In this document: in pieces, positions 1 to 12,100 of the stretch
Layout of the letters: every line of letters begins with the position of its first letter
Position numbering within the stretch: the stretch's first letter is position 1
NCBI GenBank assembly: GCA_028015205.1
Contig: CM051520.1
Span: forward strand, 65,790,694 to 65,854,693
Reading direction: 5' to 3'
Length of the DNA: 64,000 nucleotides
Source of the DNA: Mytilisepta virgata
Lineage: Eukaryota > Mollusca > Bivalvia > Mytilida > Mytilidae
Program-made: the position numbers and the translations under genes
The notes under the pieces: generated by a model
The model's input: only the letters and a program-made list of their open reading frames with translations
Databases searched by the model: none
What the model was told of the DNA's origin: nothing

Positions 1-1030
1 TTGAAAAAGGCAAAAACAGCTTGTATAGATTATACTTGTAATGAATTGGAAAAATATATGATTAACGCTAATTGGTGTTTTGTAGATGTATATAATGTAC
101 AGGTCTTATATTTAGGCTGCAAATGTCATTCGCGCAAACCCCCCCCCCCCCTTTTCAGCTGTCATATCTGAGGAGGGGGAGGGGGCGGTCTCCCCCTCGT
201 TGAAGGTTTCAGGGGTTGGCAGGTAAATACAGAAAATTTGAAAAATCCATATATTCTTCTTTTTTCACATGTTAAAACTACCGGCTGACAGGAACTGATG
301 TATTGTTTAAAAAAAACAATTCTATCGCCATTTCAAATTAATCAACCGCTACGATTCGGTGATGATTTTAATCTCTAATGTATGTAAAGATGAATCACGA
401 AGTTTTTATCTCGAAAAAAAAGAGGGAAGTTCTATTTTTAATAAGGTAAAATGTTTCCAGTGAAAAGCTTGCACCCGTGGACATTTAGGTCTATATATCC
501 CTTTGTTAAAACGAGATAATACTACTATTACAAATTTTAAAATTTAATTACAAAAAAAGATCTTCAAATGATCTACCTACATAACTTATTGTACAAGTTG
601 TGTGTAACAATATTGAATAACAAAAATAGAAAAAGTGGTTGAAGTACAACCTCTGAAATAAAAGGTAAGACAAACGAATGGTAAAATAAAATCAAACGTT
701 TAAAAATTAATAAACGGAAATAATAGGTTCTAATGTATAGTCACGTGTTTGCATCGCAATCTGAATTGAACCACGTCTCTTGTACGTTTACAAAAACGGG
801 TTTCAAAGGTATACAACTAAAGTTACGAACTGATTTTAAAAATGACGAGCCGATTTTCGAATGTTTTACGCCTTTTGGCGATAAAAATGATTTAGCCAAC
901 TTTTGGTTGAAATCAGTAAACTCAACATAGTAGATTTTCACTACATACATTGAGGAGGAGTTTCATATGGTAATTAAATTATTACAGTACTTTTACTATC
1001 AACCTGGTAATCCGGCAAGGGAGTCAAATT
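1..1030. other. Non-coding flank, no gene recognised
   Basis: AT-rich sequence with a poly-C run at about 140-160 followed by G-rich sequence. Short open frames around 733-950 exist on both strands at once, which speaks against coding. A non-coding first exon of the deubiquitinase gene could lie here, because a possible acceptor (tgttacag) precedes its start codon at 3183, but I cannot place it. Confidence 0.5.
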
Positions 1031-1164
1031 CCAGGCCCTGGCACCATAAAAGTTGAGAATATTCTTAAATATCGGAATACTCGAATGTGATTGGCTGAGA
1101 ATGGGAATTTGAGTAAAATTTTCTTTGCTCAGCAAAAATAGTTCTTTATGGCGCCCAGGCCTGG
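1031..1164. mobile_element. Small MITE with terminal inverted repeats
   Basis: The left end reads CCAGGCCCTGGCACCATAAA. The right end, read on the other strand, is CCAGGCCTGGGCGCCATAAA, so the two ends pair over about 20 bp with few mismatches across a 134-bp element. There is no open frame, so it would be non-autonomous. The superfamily is not evident. Confidence 0.6.
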
Positions 1165-1876
1165 AGTCTCAGGGTGAAATCCGTAGCATTGGCATGTATG
1201 CAAGTTGTAGAAAAAATGTCATCAGTGTATCATTACTACTTGTGTATGTAAATCATGTACCTTTTGTTCCTTTGCATGTGTACTAAAATATTGGTGTTCA
1301 TAGCCTCCAAAAAGGATTAATAAGGGGAGGGGCAATAGGGGGTCCATTAACAGGTTAACAGTTTTTGATTATCCTCAAAACAGATAACAGTAAAGATTCA
1401 TCCAGTCTAAGCTTAAATTGAAATACAGGGGTTGCTTCCTGACTTTAAAATAAAATTATTATCCAGATTGGCTACTAAAAAAAAAGTTAAATTCAGTCAA
1501 ATTTTCTTGACAGATTGACTGCAATATGCAAACTTAAGAATCTGTGAGGGATGAAAAATTACTAGTTATTTGAAGGTAACTGATGGAATGACAAAATGGC
1601 ATCCCTCTGTATACATGTACATTTGTACATGTAGAAAACATGTACAATAAAAAAACATGGTAAAACACTACATGTAGCTACAAATGCAAAAGAAACTGAA
1701 CTGATTCAAAATGCAATTGGTGGTATGCAGTTACAGAAAATGACACTTAGAAGAATAAAAAGAGGTTAATTAGCAAATTTGCTGAAAAAAGGATTTTGAA
1801 GAGTTTCACTGACAAAATACATTTGCCCATAATTCATTCGTACACTATAATGTACAATGATTTGTATATTATTTTT

Positions 1877-3131
1877 AGCCATGTGAGCTTTTGCCATCAC
1901 TTGGCGTCCGTCATAAACTTTTCACATTTTCATCTTCTCCTCTGAAACCACTAGGCCAAATGGAATTAAACTTGGCAGAAAGCATCTATGTAAGGTCCTT
2001 TATAAAGATTACTCATTTTGTCCGGATCGGACAACAAACATGGGCACCATGGGAAATTGTTGTTTCTGATTGGCTGAATTTTCAAAAATCTTCTCCTCTG
2101 AAACTGCTAGGCCAAATGGAACAAACCTTGACAGGAAGCATATATGGGGGGTCCTTTATAAAGTTTCCTCATTTCATTCTGATTGGACTAAAAATATGGC
2201 CATAATGGGCAGTTCTTTTTTTCTTATTGGCTGTTACAAAAAAATCTTCTCCTCTGAAATTGCTTGGCGAAACTTGACAGGAAGCATCTATAGGAAGTTC
2301 TTTACAAAGTTTCCCCATTTTGTCCTGATCGGAGTTCAAATATTGCAACCATGGACAGTTCTTGTTTCTGATTGGCTGATATAAAAAAAACTCAACATAG
2401 GACCCTATGTGGAATTCATTTAAAAATCTTCTTGTCTGAAACAACTGGGCCAGTTGGAACTAGACTTGTTAGCAATTGTCCTTATGTGGTCCTCTTTTAG
2501 AATTGTGTCCAATGACCTGGACTGTCAACCAAGATGGCTGCTTCAGCCATACATAGTTTAACATAGGATCCTATTGGAAAATTCATTAAAAAATCGTCTT
2601 GTCTGAATCTACTTGGCAGCAATGGTCCTTAGATGGTCCTCGACTGTCAACCAAGATAGCCACCTCAGCCGAACATAGTTTAACATTGGACACTATGTGG
2701 AATTCATTAAAAAAATTTTTTTTTTTAAACTACTGAGCCAATAGGAACCAATGTTAGCAGCAATGATCTTTAGATGGTCCTCCTTCAGAATTGTAGCCGC
2801 CAACCTGGCCTGCCAATCAACATGGCCACCAAAGCTTAACTAAAGCTGAACTTAGTTTAATGTAGGACCCTATGGGAAAATTGAATTTGCAGATCATCAT
2901 ACCTTAAACTTGGCCATTTGGAACCAAACTACTGGCAGCAATGTTCCTCTTTTAGAAATGTGTTTGATAACCTTGAATGTCAACTAAGATGGCCACCACA
3001 GCATAACTTTGTTTAACATTGTACCTGATGGGAAAACCTGCCAAGCTGACTGCTACACTTAAATTTTCAGTCCTGCTAAAGGTGGAAAAGTTAAATCCAG
3101 GTGAGCGATACAGGCTCTTGAGAGCCTCTAG
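1877..3131 (+). mobile_element. F1 repeat element, diverged copy (F1a)
   Basis: The left end resembles the F1 start (AGCC..GTGAGCTTTTGCCATCACTTGGCGTCCG). The right end is intact: CAGGTGAGC, then the hairpin AGGCTCTTGAGAGCCT, then CTAG. Inside are degenerate tandem units with the family phrases 'aagatggcc' and 'ttaacataggaccctatg'. It ends 51 bp before the start codon of the deubiquitinase gene, so it probably occupies a 5' intron or the promoter region. Short open frames at 1891-2444 are chance frames in the repeat. Confidence 0.8.
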
Positions 3132-3182
3132 TCTTAAATTACAATGTACATGTATCTGTTACAGGAACTTCACAGATAAGAA

Positions 3183-6100
3183 ATGGATGTGATTTTGAAT
3201 GGAATTTTAACATCAGATCATTCTGATGGATTGAAAAAACAGCTTCTTCAAAAGATTGCTGAAAAGGGGGCACAACCACAGGCAATAAAGTCCATCAAGG
3301 CTGTATTTGAGCTTATGGTAGATTGGTATCTTGACAAAGACAGTGTGCTAGCAGCAACAGAAGGCTTATTCATACTGAAAACCTGGGCAAAACATAATCA
3401 CTCAACATTTGAACAATTTTTTGATAGAGAATACTTGATTAATTTATTATCGAGAAAGTGTCGCAGGGAATACAATGCTCCTATATTGGTAAAAGAATGT
3501 CTCCATCTTTTACAGCGATCTGGTTTATTTTACAGCCATTTGAAGGTCATAGAGGCAATGGCCATAAATTATGTTCTAGAACACCCTTCTATGAAATGCA
3601 TCGTTAATTTTATAAACTTATTAAAAACTTACAGAGAAGGTATACCGAAAGGCGATTTTCTGTCAAAATTTTGTATTACAGTCATAAATGGTGTTTCACT
3701 GACCAGCCGCCCAGATGGGAATGTAATGGAGTACTTTCATGGTTCTGAATTGATTTTCAAGTTTATTAGCTTTCTTTGGAATAAAGATCAGCTATTAATA
3801 CTAGAATCGCTAAAAGCCATTTTCACACTTTTATCCGATCCCGCAGTGGAATTGACATTTTGTCTTGGGGCTGTAATTCAATATATTCCAAAAGAAATGT
3901 TTGATCTAGTGGTGAAATATGCAGTCTTTGAAAGTAAAATTGATGATGAAAGTATGACAAAGGCACTCGGAAGAATAATTGACTGGATCCAGTGGCCGAC
4001 AGCAGTGGATGTTAGTATATTGGTAATCGGATTCCTACGAAGTCTAGCTGTGGAAAAAAGATTTTCAGTATTAATATCTGTAACAGAAAGCAAAATCGAA
4101 CAGGTATATTATCATGCTGCAATAAAAGGTGTCTTAAGAGAACCCAAAGTCATCAAAAAGCTGTGAAAATTTAACACCTACATTGTATCTATGTTAGAAA
4201 AACGGTCTGCTGTTTAGATTTGTTTTATACATAATGTAAAATAATTTTTGAAAGTAGAAATGATTTTCAAAAGTTCAAGGAGCATAGGGGAACGTAAAAT
4301 GTAAATTTCTACATGGTTGAAATTGAGTTCTCTTAAACATATACATAACCCTCCCATATTTGTGTGCTGTCCCAACATGACGAGAGCCAGGAACTTGTAT
4401 TTTCAGTGCTTGTTTCATTTATGCTTTATGACAGGCAGCATAAAATGAATTTGTTTACAAAATGTTTGTGCTAATATAATTACATGTTTAATTTTATAAG
4501 AATCCTTTTGGATAACTCCAATGATAAGATAAGATAAGATGATTTTATTGCAAAAGTGCAAAAAAAGATTTGTGCCCCAAAGAAGCAGATGATATACAAC
4601 ACATAAAAAGAAAATACAAACGATAATCAGATCGACAAGTACAATATATCATATATATACATTTAATTATATCACACTCTACGACAGCAAGGGCATGGAG
4701 AACCACAATTACAAATATATGCTAAAATATATCACAAATAATTCAACTTTACATATAATAATGGATATCCATACATGTACATGTATATTCATTTAAATCA
4801 AAATTCTCTTTGTATAACATTTATAATTAAATGATTTGTATATTTTTCAGGTGTTTGTAGTGGTGAACTTATCACAAGTTAGAGAAGGAGCATTGAATGT
4901 CTTAAGTCAAATGTTGCTCAGTTTCCAACATTCTCCAGAACCATTCCATAAGGTAAGTGAGGTAAAATTACATTGAAACACTGAATCCTACATTTCACAG
5001 TGTTATATGCATTGTAGATATGTAATGTTCCAGGTAAGCTAAATATGTACATATTATATGTTTTTTGGTTTATTTCTTGATCATTTCGGTACACTATCTT
5101 ATAATATTAGGATTTCAAAAATTGTTACCTTAATTTCTTGGTTGGAATTGAATTGATCCTTGTCAGTTAAGAGATTCGAACTCACAACCTCAGCGTTGAA
5201 AGGCTAGTGATCATTAGTAGTCTATGACGAACTACCTAGACCACTCGGCCACAGAGGACCCTGAAATTGAATTGAGTATCAAGAAAAAAAGAGTTTATTT
5301 TTAGCAGTAGATAAGTTTGAAAATAATTTATATTTGCACCTGTTTAGTAATGTATTTATTATTTAAAAATTTTTTTAATAGAATTTTGTCAGAATTTTTA
5401 AAAGTCCTTATACATGTAAAGGTCAGATCCTGCAATTTTTTATTTTATAGATTTTGCCACTAGTTCCTAAAGTTATGTCCTCTATGAGATCAGAATCAAC
5501 TCCCAACAGTCAACATTGTGCAGTCCGTCTATCAAACCTTATTCATTGCTGTATGTACCATCATGCTGGCTACCCTGATCTGTACGACCCAGTTCTAGAA
5601 GTCATAAAGGTATGTCTGACTTAGCAGTGTTTGGAAAAAGACACAATTTATCTGAATTCTGAAGGTTGTGTATGGTTTTGAATTTCAAATTTTAATTATG
5701 TCACACATCATTAACATTAAATTCTGTGGTTGTTGAGATGATAAATAGATTTTCAAATTATCTAATTCATCATTTCAAAGCTAATGAATTGTTGGTACAG
5801 TAGAACTTTGATGGCTTGAACTCCAATAGACAAGCAAAAATCTGAGTTACTGCAAAGTTCGTTCCAATACGGAAAATTTTCAGTGCCAGACCTACATGTA
5901 TACAAGTTGATAAAGCTGATCATTGCCACAAAATATTTTAGAATTAAAAATTAAGCAGGTTAATCACTAATTAACAGTAATTATAACATCTTTATTACGT
6001 TGAACATTGAACAGTAACCTGTCAGACTATTCCATTTTTAGCACCTCTTTGTTTGTTCAAAAGGTAACATGCTTGTCCACTTATCATTGAGTTTGACATT

Positions 6101-9100
6101 TCCATTGTAAAATACACAATTTCATCATTGTTGGGATCAAAGTGTGTGACTTTTAGAAATCGGTGTTTGAGATACCAGGGCTTGTTTAATATGAAAATAA
6201 AAGGAAAATTGATGGACTTTCAAAAAGGTTGGAGCCATCGGCAATGTTTGAGCGATCCAAGTTTGAGCTACTGAAGTTTGTAGTTTCATTGTCAGTTCTT
6301 CATAACTGAAATGCTGATCTCCATTCGTTAAAATTCATTGAATTAATTGTGGATTTTGTTTATTTGTTTTGACCATTTGGCACTTGCATTAAAAAAATAT
6401 CACCCACAATTCAATTGATTCTCAAGTGTTGAATAGAAAAAAAATTCTACAGGGAAAATAATGTGTGCCAGTCAAATATAAAATTCTGTCTCCAGATTAA
6501 ATAAAAATCACGATTTGCGAGATCAGCGAAGCCCAGCGCAGCAGCCCATGCAATGTAAGACCTTATTCAGTATTTCATTAACATGGTAGTATTTCTAATG
6601 TATTCATCTCTATTTGATGCTTGAGAGTACATAAGCCCTCTCTACTCACTTTTAAAAAATATTCAAATTTTAGGATTTCCCTCCACCAGATGCAAAAGAA
6701 ATTCAGACAAAACTGGCAGAAAATAAATGGACAAATCAAAAAGCGGGAACTAAAAATTATATTCCAAAGGTCACACAGAGGTCAGAAACAGGAAAGACTG
6801 GTTTACATAACCTTGGAAACACATGTTTTATGAATAGCGTTGTACAGGCTTTGTTCATGGCAGACCGGTAAGAACAAAATAAATTTCCAAATATATTTCA
6901 CGAGATAAAATTTATATGCATTTTGTCAGAAATCTTTTGAGAAACTACTTGTCAACTCCTGAACCTCAGAAGTCAGGTCATAATTTTTTTTGCTATATCT
7001 TTTATGTAGTTGAAACAAAAATGTAATTTGCCTGGTTAAGTTTTTACCTTGATTATATATGTTGTTATCTGTGGTATGTGACAACTTTTTCTTTATTTCA
7101 TTAGTTAGTTTTAAGTAGTTCTGCAATTAAATTATCATGGAAAATGTCAATGGATTTCCCCTTCTTATTTTATAGATTTAGAAGATGTATATTAGCCTCA
7201 CCGTCCTTAGCAGACAAAACTTTAACATCAAAGTTACAACAGTTATTTGCCTTCCTAAGCCACACACAGGTTTGTAGAACAAATAAAATACTTTCAGTTT
7301 GACTGATGTTTCATTGTCAGTAGATATTTTTCTCTTTTACAAACGTACAGTAAGTTTGTCCATTATTGAATTTACAGTAAATTTTTGTTGAAAATTGTTA
7401 GCGATCAAGATCAAGTTTGAAAAGGTGTACTGTTTGAAAATATCATGGAGTTATCTGGTTTATATAATACTTGGTTTAATTTCGTTAATTGAGGTTTTAC
7501 ACCACTTTAAGTGCAGTTAGCTATATATACATCATACATGTAGTTATAACCACAAGCTGGATTGGAACTCTCAGCCTCAGTGTTGACAGGCTAGTGATCG
7601 TTAGTAGTTAGGACAAACTACATAGACAACTGATAGCCTCAGTGTTGACAGGCTAGTGGTCGTTAGTAGTTAGGACAAACTACATAGACAACTGATAGCC
7701 TCGGTGTTGACAGGCTAGTGGTCGTTAGTAGTTAGGACAAACTACATAGACAACTGATAGCCTCAGTGTTGACAGGCTAGTGGTCGTTAGTAGTTAGGAC
7801 AAACTACATAGACAACTGACAGCCTCAGTGTTGAAAGGCTAGTGATCGTTAATAGTTAGGATGAACTACATAGACAACTGATAGCCTTAGTGTTGACAGG
7901 CTAGTGGTCGTTAGTAGTTAGGACAAACTACATAGACAACTGATAGCCTTAGTGTTGACAGGCTAGTGGTCGTTAGTAGTTAGGACAAACTACATAGACA
8001 ACTGACAGCCTCAGTGTTGAAAGGCTAGTGATCGTTAATAGTTAGGATGAACTACATAGACAACTGATAGCCTTAGTGTTGACAGGCTAGTGGTCGTTAG
8101 TAGTTAGGACAAACTACATAGACAACTGACAGCCTCAGTGTTGAAAGGCTAGTGGTCGTTAGTAGTTAGGACAAACTTCATAGACAACTGATAGCCTTAG
8201 TGTTGACAGGCTAGTGGTCGTTAGTAGTTAGGACAAACTACATAGACAACTGACAGCCTCAGTGTTGAAAGGCTAGTGATCGTTAATAGTTAGGATGAAC
8301 TACATAGACAACTGATAGCCTTAGTGTTGACAGGCTAGTGGTCGTTAGTAGTTAGGACAAACTACATAGACAACTGACAGCCTCAGTGTTGAAAGGCTAG
8401 TGATCGTTAATAGTTAGGATGAACTACATAGACAACTGATAGCCTTAGTGTTGACAGGCTAGTGGTCGTTAGTAGTTAGGACAAACTACATAGACAACTG
8501 ATAGCCTCAGTGTTGACAGGCTAGTGGTCGTTAGTAGTTAGGACAAACTACATAGACAACTGATAGCCTCGGTGTTGACAGGCTAGTGGTCGTTAGTAGT
8601 TAGGACAAACTACATAGACAACTGATAGCCTCGGTGTTGACAGGCTAGTGGTCGTTAGTAGTTAGGACAAACTACATAGACAACTGATAGCCTCGGTGTT
8701 GACAGGCTAGTGGTCGTTAGTAGTTAGGACAAACTACATAGACAACTGACAGCCTCAGTGTTGACAGGCTAGTGGTCGTTAGTAGTTAGGACAAAGTACA
8801 TAGACAACTCACAGCCTCAGTGTTGACAGGCTAGTGGTCGTTAGTAGTTAGGACAAACTACATAGACAACTCACAGCCTCAGTGTTGACAGGCTAGTGGT
8901 TGTTAGTAGTTAGGACAAACTACATAGACAACTGATAGCCTTAGTGTTGACAGGCTAGTGGTCGTTAGTAGTTAGGACAAACTACATAGACAACTCACAG
9001 CCTCAGTGTTGACAGGCTGGTGGTTGTTAGTAGTTAGGACAAACTACATAGACAACTGATAGCCTTAGTGTTGACAGGCTAGTGGTCGTTAGTAGTTAGG

Positions 9101-12100
9101 ACAAACTACATAGACAACTCACAGCCTCAGTGTTGACAGGCTAGTGGTTGTTAGTAGTTAGGACAAACTACATAGACAACTGATAGCCTTAGTGTTGACA
9201 GGCTAGTGGTCGTTAGTAGTTAGGACAAACTACATAGACAACTCACAGCCTCAGTGTTGACAGGCTGCTATGCCTATATAATACTTGATACATGTATATT
9301 GTCTCAAAAGCTCTTATAGGTAAATTTCAGCAAATTTTAAATAATATCTCAACTTAGGTAAATTATGAATGTCTGTTTTTGTTTGAGTTTTACCTTTGGA
9401 CATATTAGTCATATGAATGGTTTTTTTTGGTGAATTATCTTGCAAGTAGTCTCATTCTTGATTCTAGAATTCTGTGCGCATTTATACATCTCTTGACCCC
9501 TTTGATTAATTCTGATATCACCACACATTGGTTAAATGCTTGGAAATGTCCCGCAAAAAACATTTGGAAGACCTCTCTGAGTTTTACATTGTCATTACAT
9601 GTAGATAAAAATATTTTAAAACTCTCGACGTGTTAATATGAAATTTATCCATTCTCGATAATTAAAATTTAATTTTTTTAAACTGTTCGGACGAGCCTGG
9701 CAGTTTATAAATGAAAATTTAATTATCTTGAGTTGATAAATTTCATAATCAACTGGTCATCGTTGTAGAATCTATACCAGTATATAACAAAGCTTTTTTT
9801 AACCAAAAGGAATGCACATTTATATAAAACAGAAAATTTTGTTAATATCAAAATGAATACCCAGTTGGAAGTGTTACAAAAATATATCATAAGATAACAA
9901 TGCATTATGTCATTTCACACCTGAATAGAAGATGGGAAAAATACTATGGTAATATACTTTGATTTTATTGACATTTAGCGGCATACCAGTGCATATTAAA
10001 TTTATCCATTGAAATTTTTACTTTTGACAGCGACCAGCTTATGCACCAATGAATTTTTTGGCAGCTTCAAGACCACCATGGTTTACAGCAGGCCATCAAC
10101 AAGACTGTTCAGAGTTCATGAAATATATGCTTGATCAAATTCATGAGGAGGAGAAAACTGCAGTGAAGAAGACCAAATTAAGCTTAACAGATGGTAACAG
10201 TAAAGGTAATGTTTCTACGAGTAATGGAGAAAATCATGATATTAAAGAACCAGATTCACTAATAGAGGAGAGCTTTGGTGGTGAACTGGTGACAACTTAT
10301 ACTTGTTCAAAATGCAGAACCGAGTCTTCAAGATCAGAATTGTTCACGGATATCCCACTGGCCTTTCCAGAATATGGATTTTGTGAAAAATCCTTAGCTG
10401 GTGGAAATGGAAAATCAAAGAAAGTTGAACCAGATAGTTCAAATAATGTATCAGACAATGGAAAATCATCAAATGAATCTAAAAAGCTTCACTTGAACGA
10501 TTTAGTCCAGTTTTATTTAAAACCTGAAAATTTGACTGGTGATAACAAATATTTCTGTGAGAAATGTGGTGAACTACAAGATGCTGTGAGGACAATTAAA
10601 CTGAAGCAGGCCCCAGATAATCTTATTTTCACATTACTGCGATTTTCATATGATGCCAAGAGACATACCCGTACAAAAATATTCCGTGATGTGAAATACC
10701 CTAGAACCCTTGTATTACCTTTTGACTGTGATGTTGTTGACACAACTTCACCTTCCAACAGACGGAAATCACTGAGGACTGCAGTAACTAGTCAGATTGG
10801 AAAATGTGGTATTACTACAAATACAACCAAAGGTGAAGTTTACAGTTTGTATGGGGTCATAGTTCATTCTGGTGTGTCATCAGAAAGTGGACATTACTAT
10901 TGCTATGCAAGACACTCAATGTTTACTAATCCAGAATCATTCTGTGATAAAATTAAACATTGTGAAAACGAAGATGATATTGACTTTTTGCAAAACAAAT
11001 GGTATCTGTTTAATGACAGTTCTGTTTCTCATGCCCGTTTTGATTCCTTCAGTAACGTTACACAGCGCTTTACAAAAGACACACCTTATATTTTATTCTA
11101 CAAAAGAATAAATCCAGAGAAAGCTGAAGGACAGGAAATTGATTTGAATAAGTCCCTCCACACATCTGAAGTTGATCCTCCCATCAGAGCTGACCTTCGT
11201 GCACTAGTCAATAAGGATAACACTTTTTATCTTCAGGTAAAACTTATATATACATGTATTGCACATTGATGCCTTAAAGTTAAAAGTTTTCTTTATATTA
11301 GTTTTATATCAAAGATTTGTTTACAGCAGCATTTTAAAAAAAATGAATGAAATATCTCATTTATTAAACTTTTTTCACTATTAATATATATTACAAGTAA
11401 AACTTCTTCTTTTTCCAGGAAGGCTTAACGGATTTTCAGTACTTCTCTCGTCAAAGCTGTTTTGCAAATCAGTATTTCTAGGAGTACAAAGAACTTGTAT
11501 CCAAAAATCAGCTCAGAATAACCTGATTCTTTGTACAGTAAAACCTGTCTGGAGAGACCACCCCTTCTGCCAAGCAAAAGTGGTCTCTCAAGACAGGTGG
11601 TCTTTCATAAGAGGTCAGTCCAGAAAATCAATCAATCAACCAATCAACCAATCGGTAAAATTAATGAACCAATGAACCAGAACTGAGAAACTGACATTTA
11701 CTGTAAATCCGTATAACATTCGTCTAGCTTTAACATACTTTCGTTCCGACTGAAAACCATTTTGCCATTCTGTTTTAATATTGTCCTTTTCTTTAATTAT
11801 ACTTTGGATTTGGGTCTTTCCAACGCTAAAATGTTCCGCAATCTTGCAAGCACTTTCACCCTTTTCACTTTTTTCAATTACGGCAATTCGATCTTGAAGC
11901 ATCAAAACTTTCCTTTTTAGCTCACCTGACCCAAAGGGTCAAGTGAGCTTTTCTCATCACTTGGCGTCCGTCGTCCGTCGTCCGGCGTCGTCGTTAACAT
12001 TTTACATTTTGAACTTCTTCTAGAGAACCACTGAATGGAATGAAACCAAACAAGGCATGAATGTTCCTTATGAGGTGCTGACCAAGTGTTGTTACTTTGT

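Noticed and set aside
733..950. Overlapping small frames on both strands
   Set aside because: Antiparallel open frames of the same length with no protein features.
4104..4166. Extension of deubiquitinase exon 1 to the stop at 4166
   Set aside because: The donor CAG/GTATAT at 4104 joins in frame to an exon that restores the conserved family sequence; the extension is intron read-through. The same holds for 11237-11269, 33016-33057 and 47745-47779.
5171..5257. Functional tRNA gene on the minus strand
   Set aside because: The A and B boxes are present, but the sequence recurs at 53868-54114 with a long non-tRNA body, and the acceptor arms do not pair well. It is a SINE head.
7572..9267. CRISPR-like array of direct repeats
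   Set aside because: Units are contiguous without unique spacers and derive from a eukaryotic SINE; the window is an animal genome.
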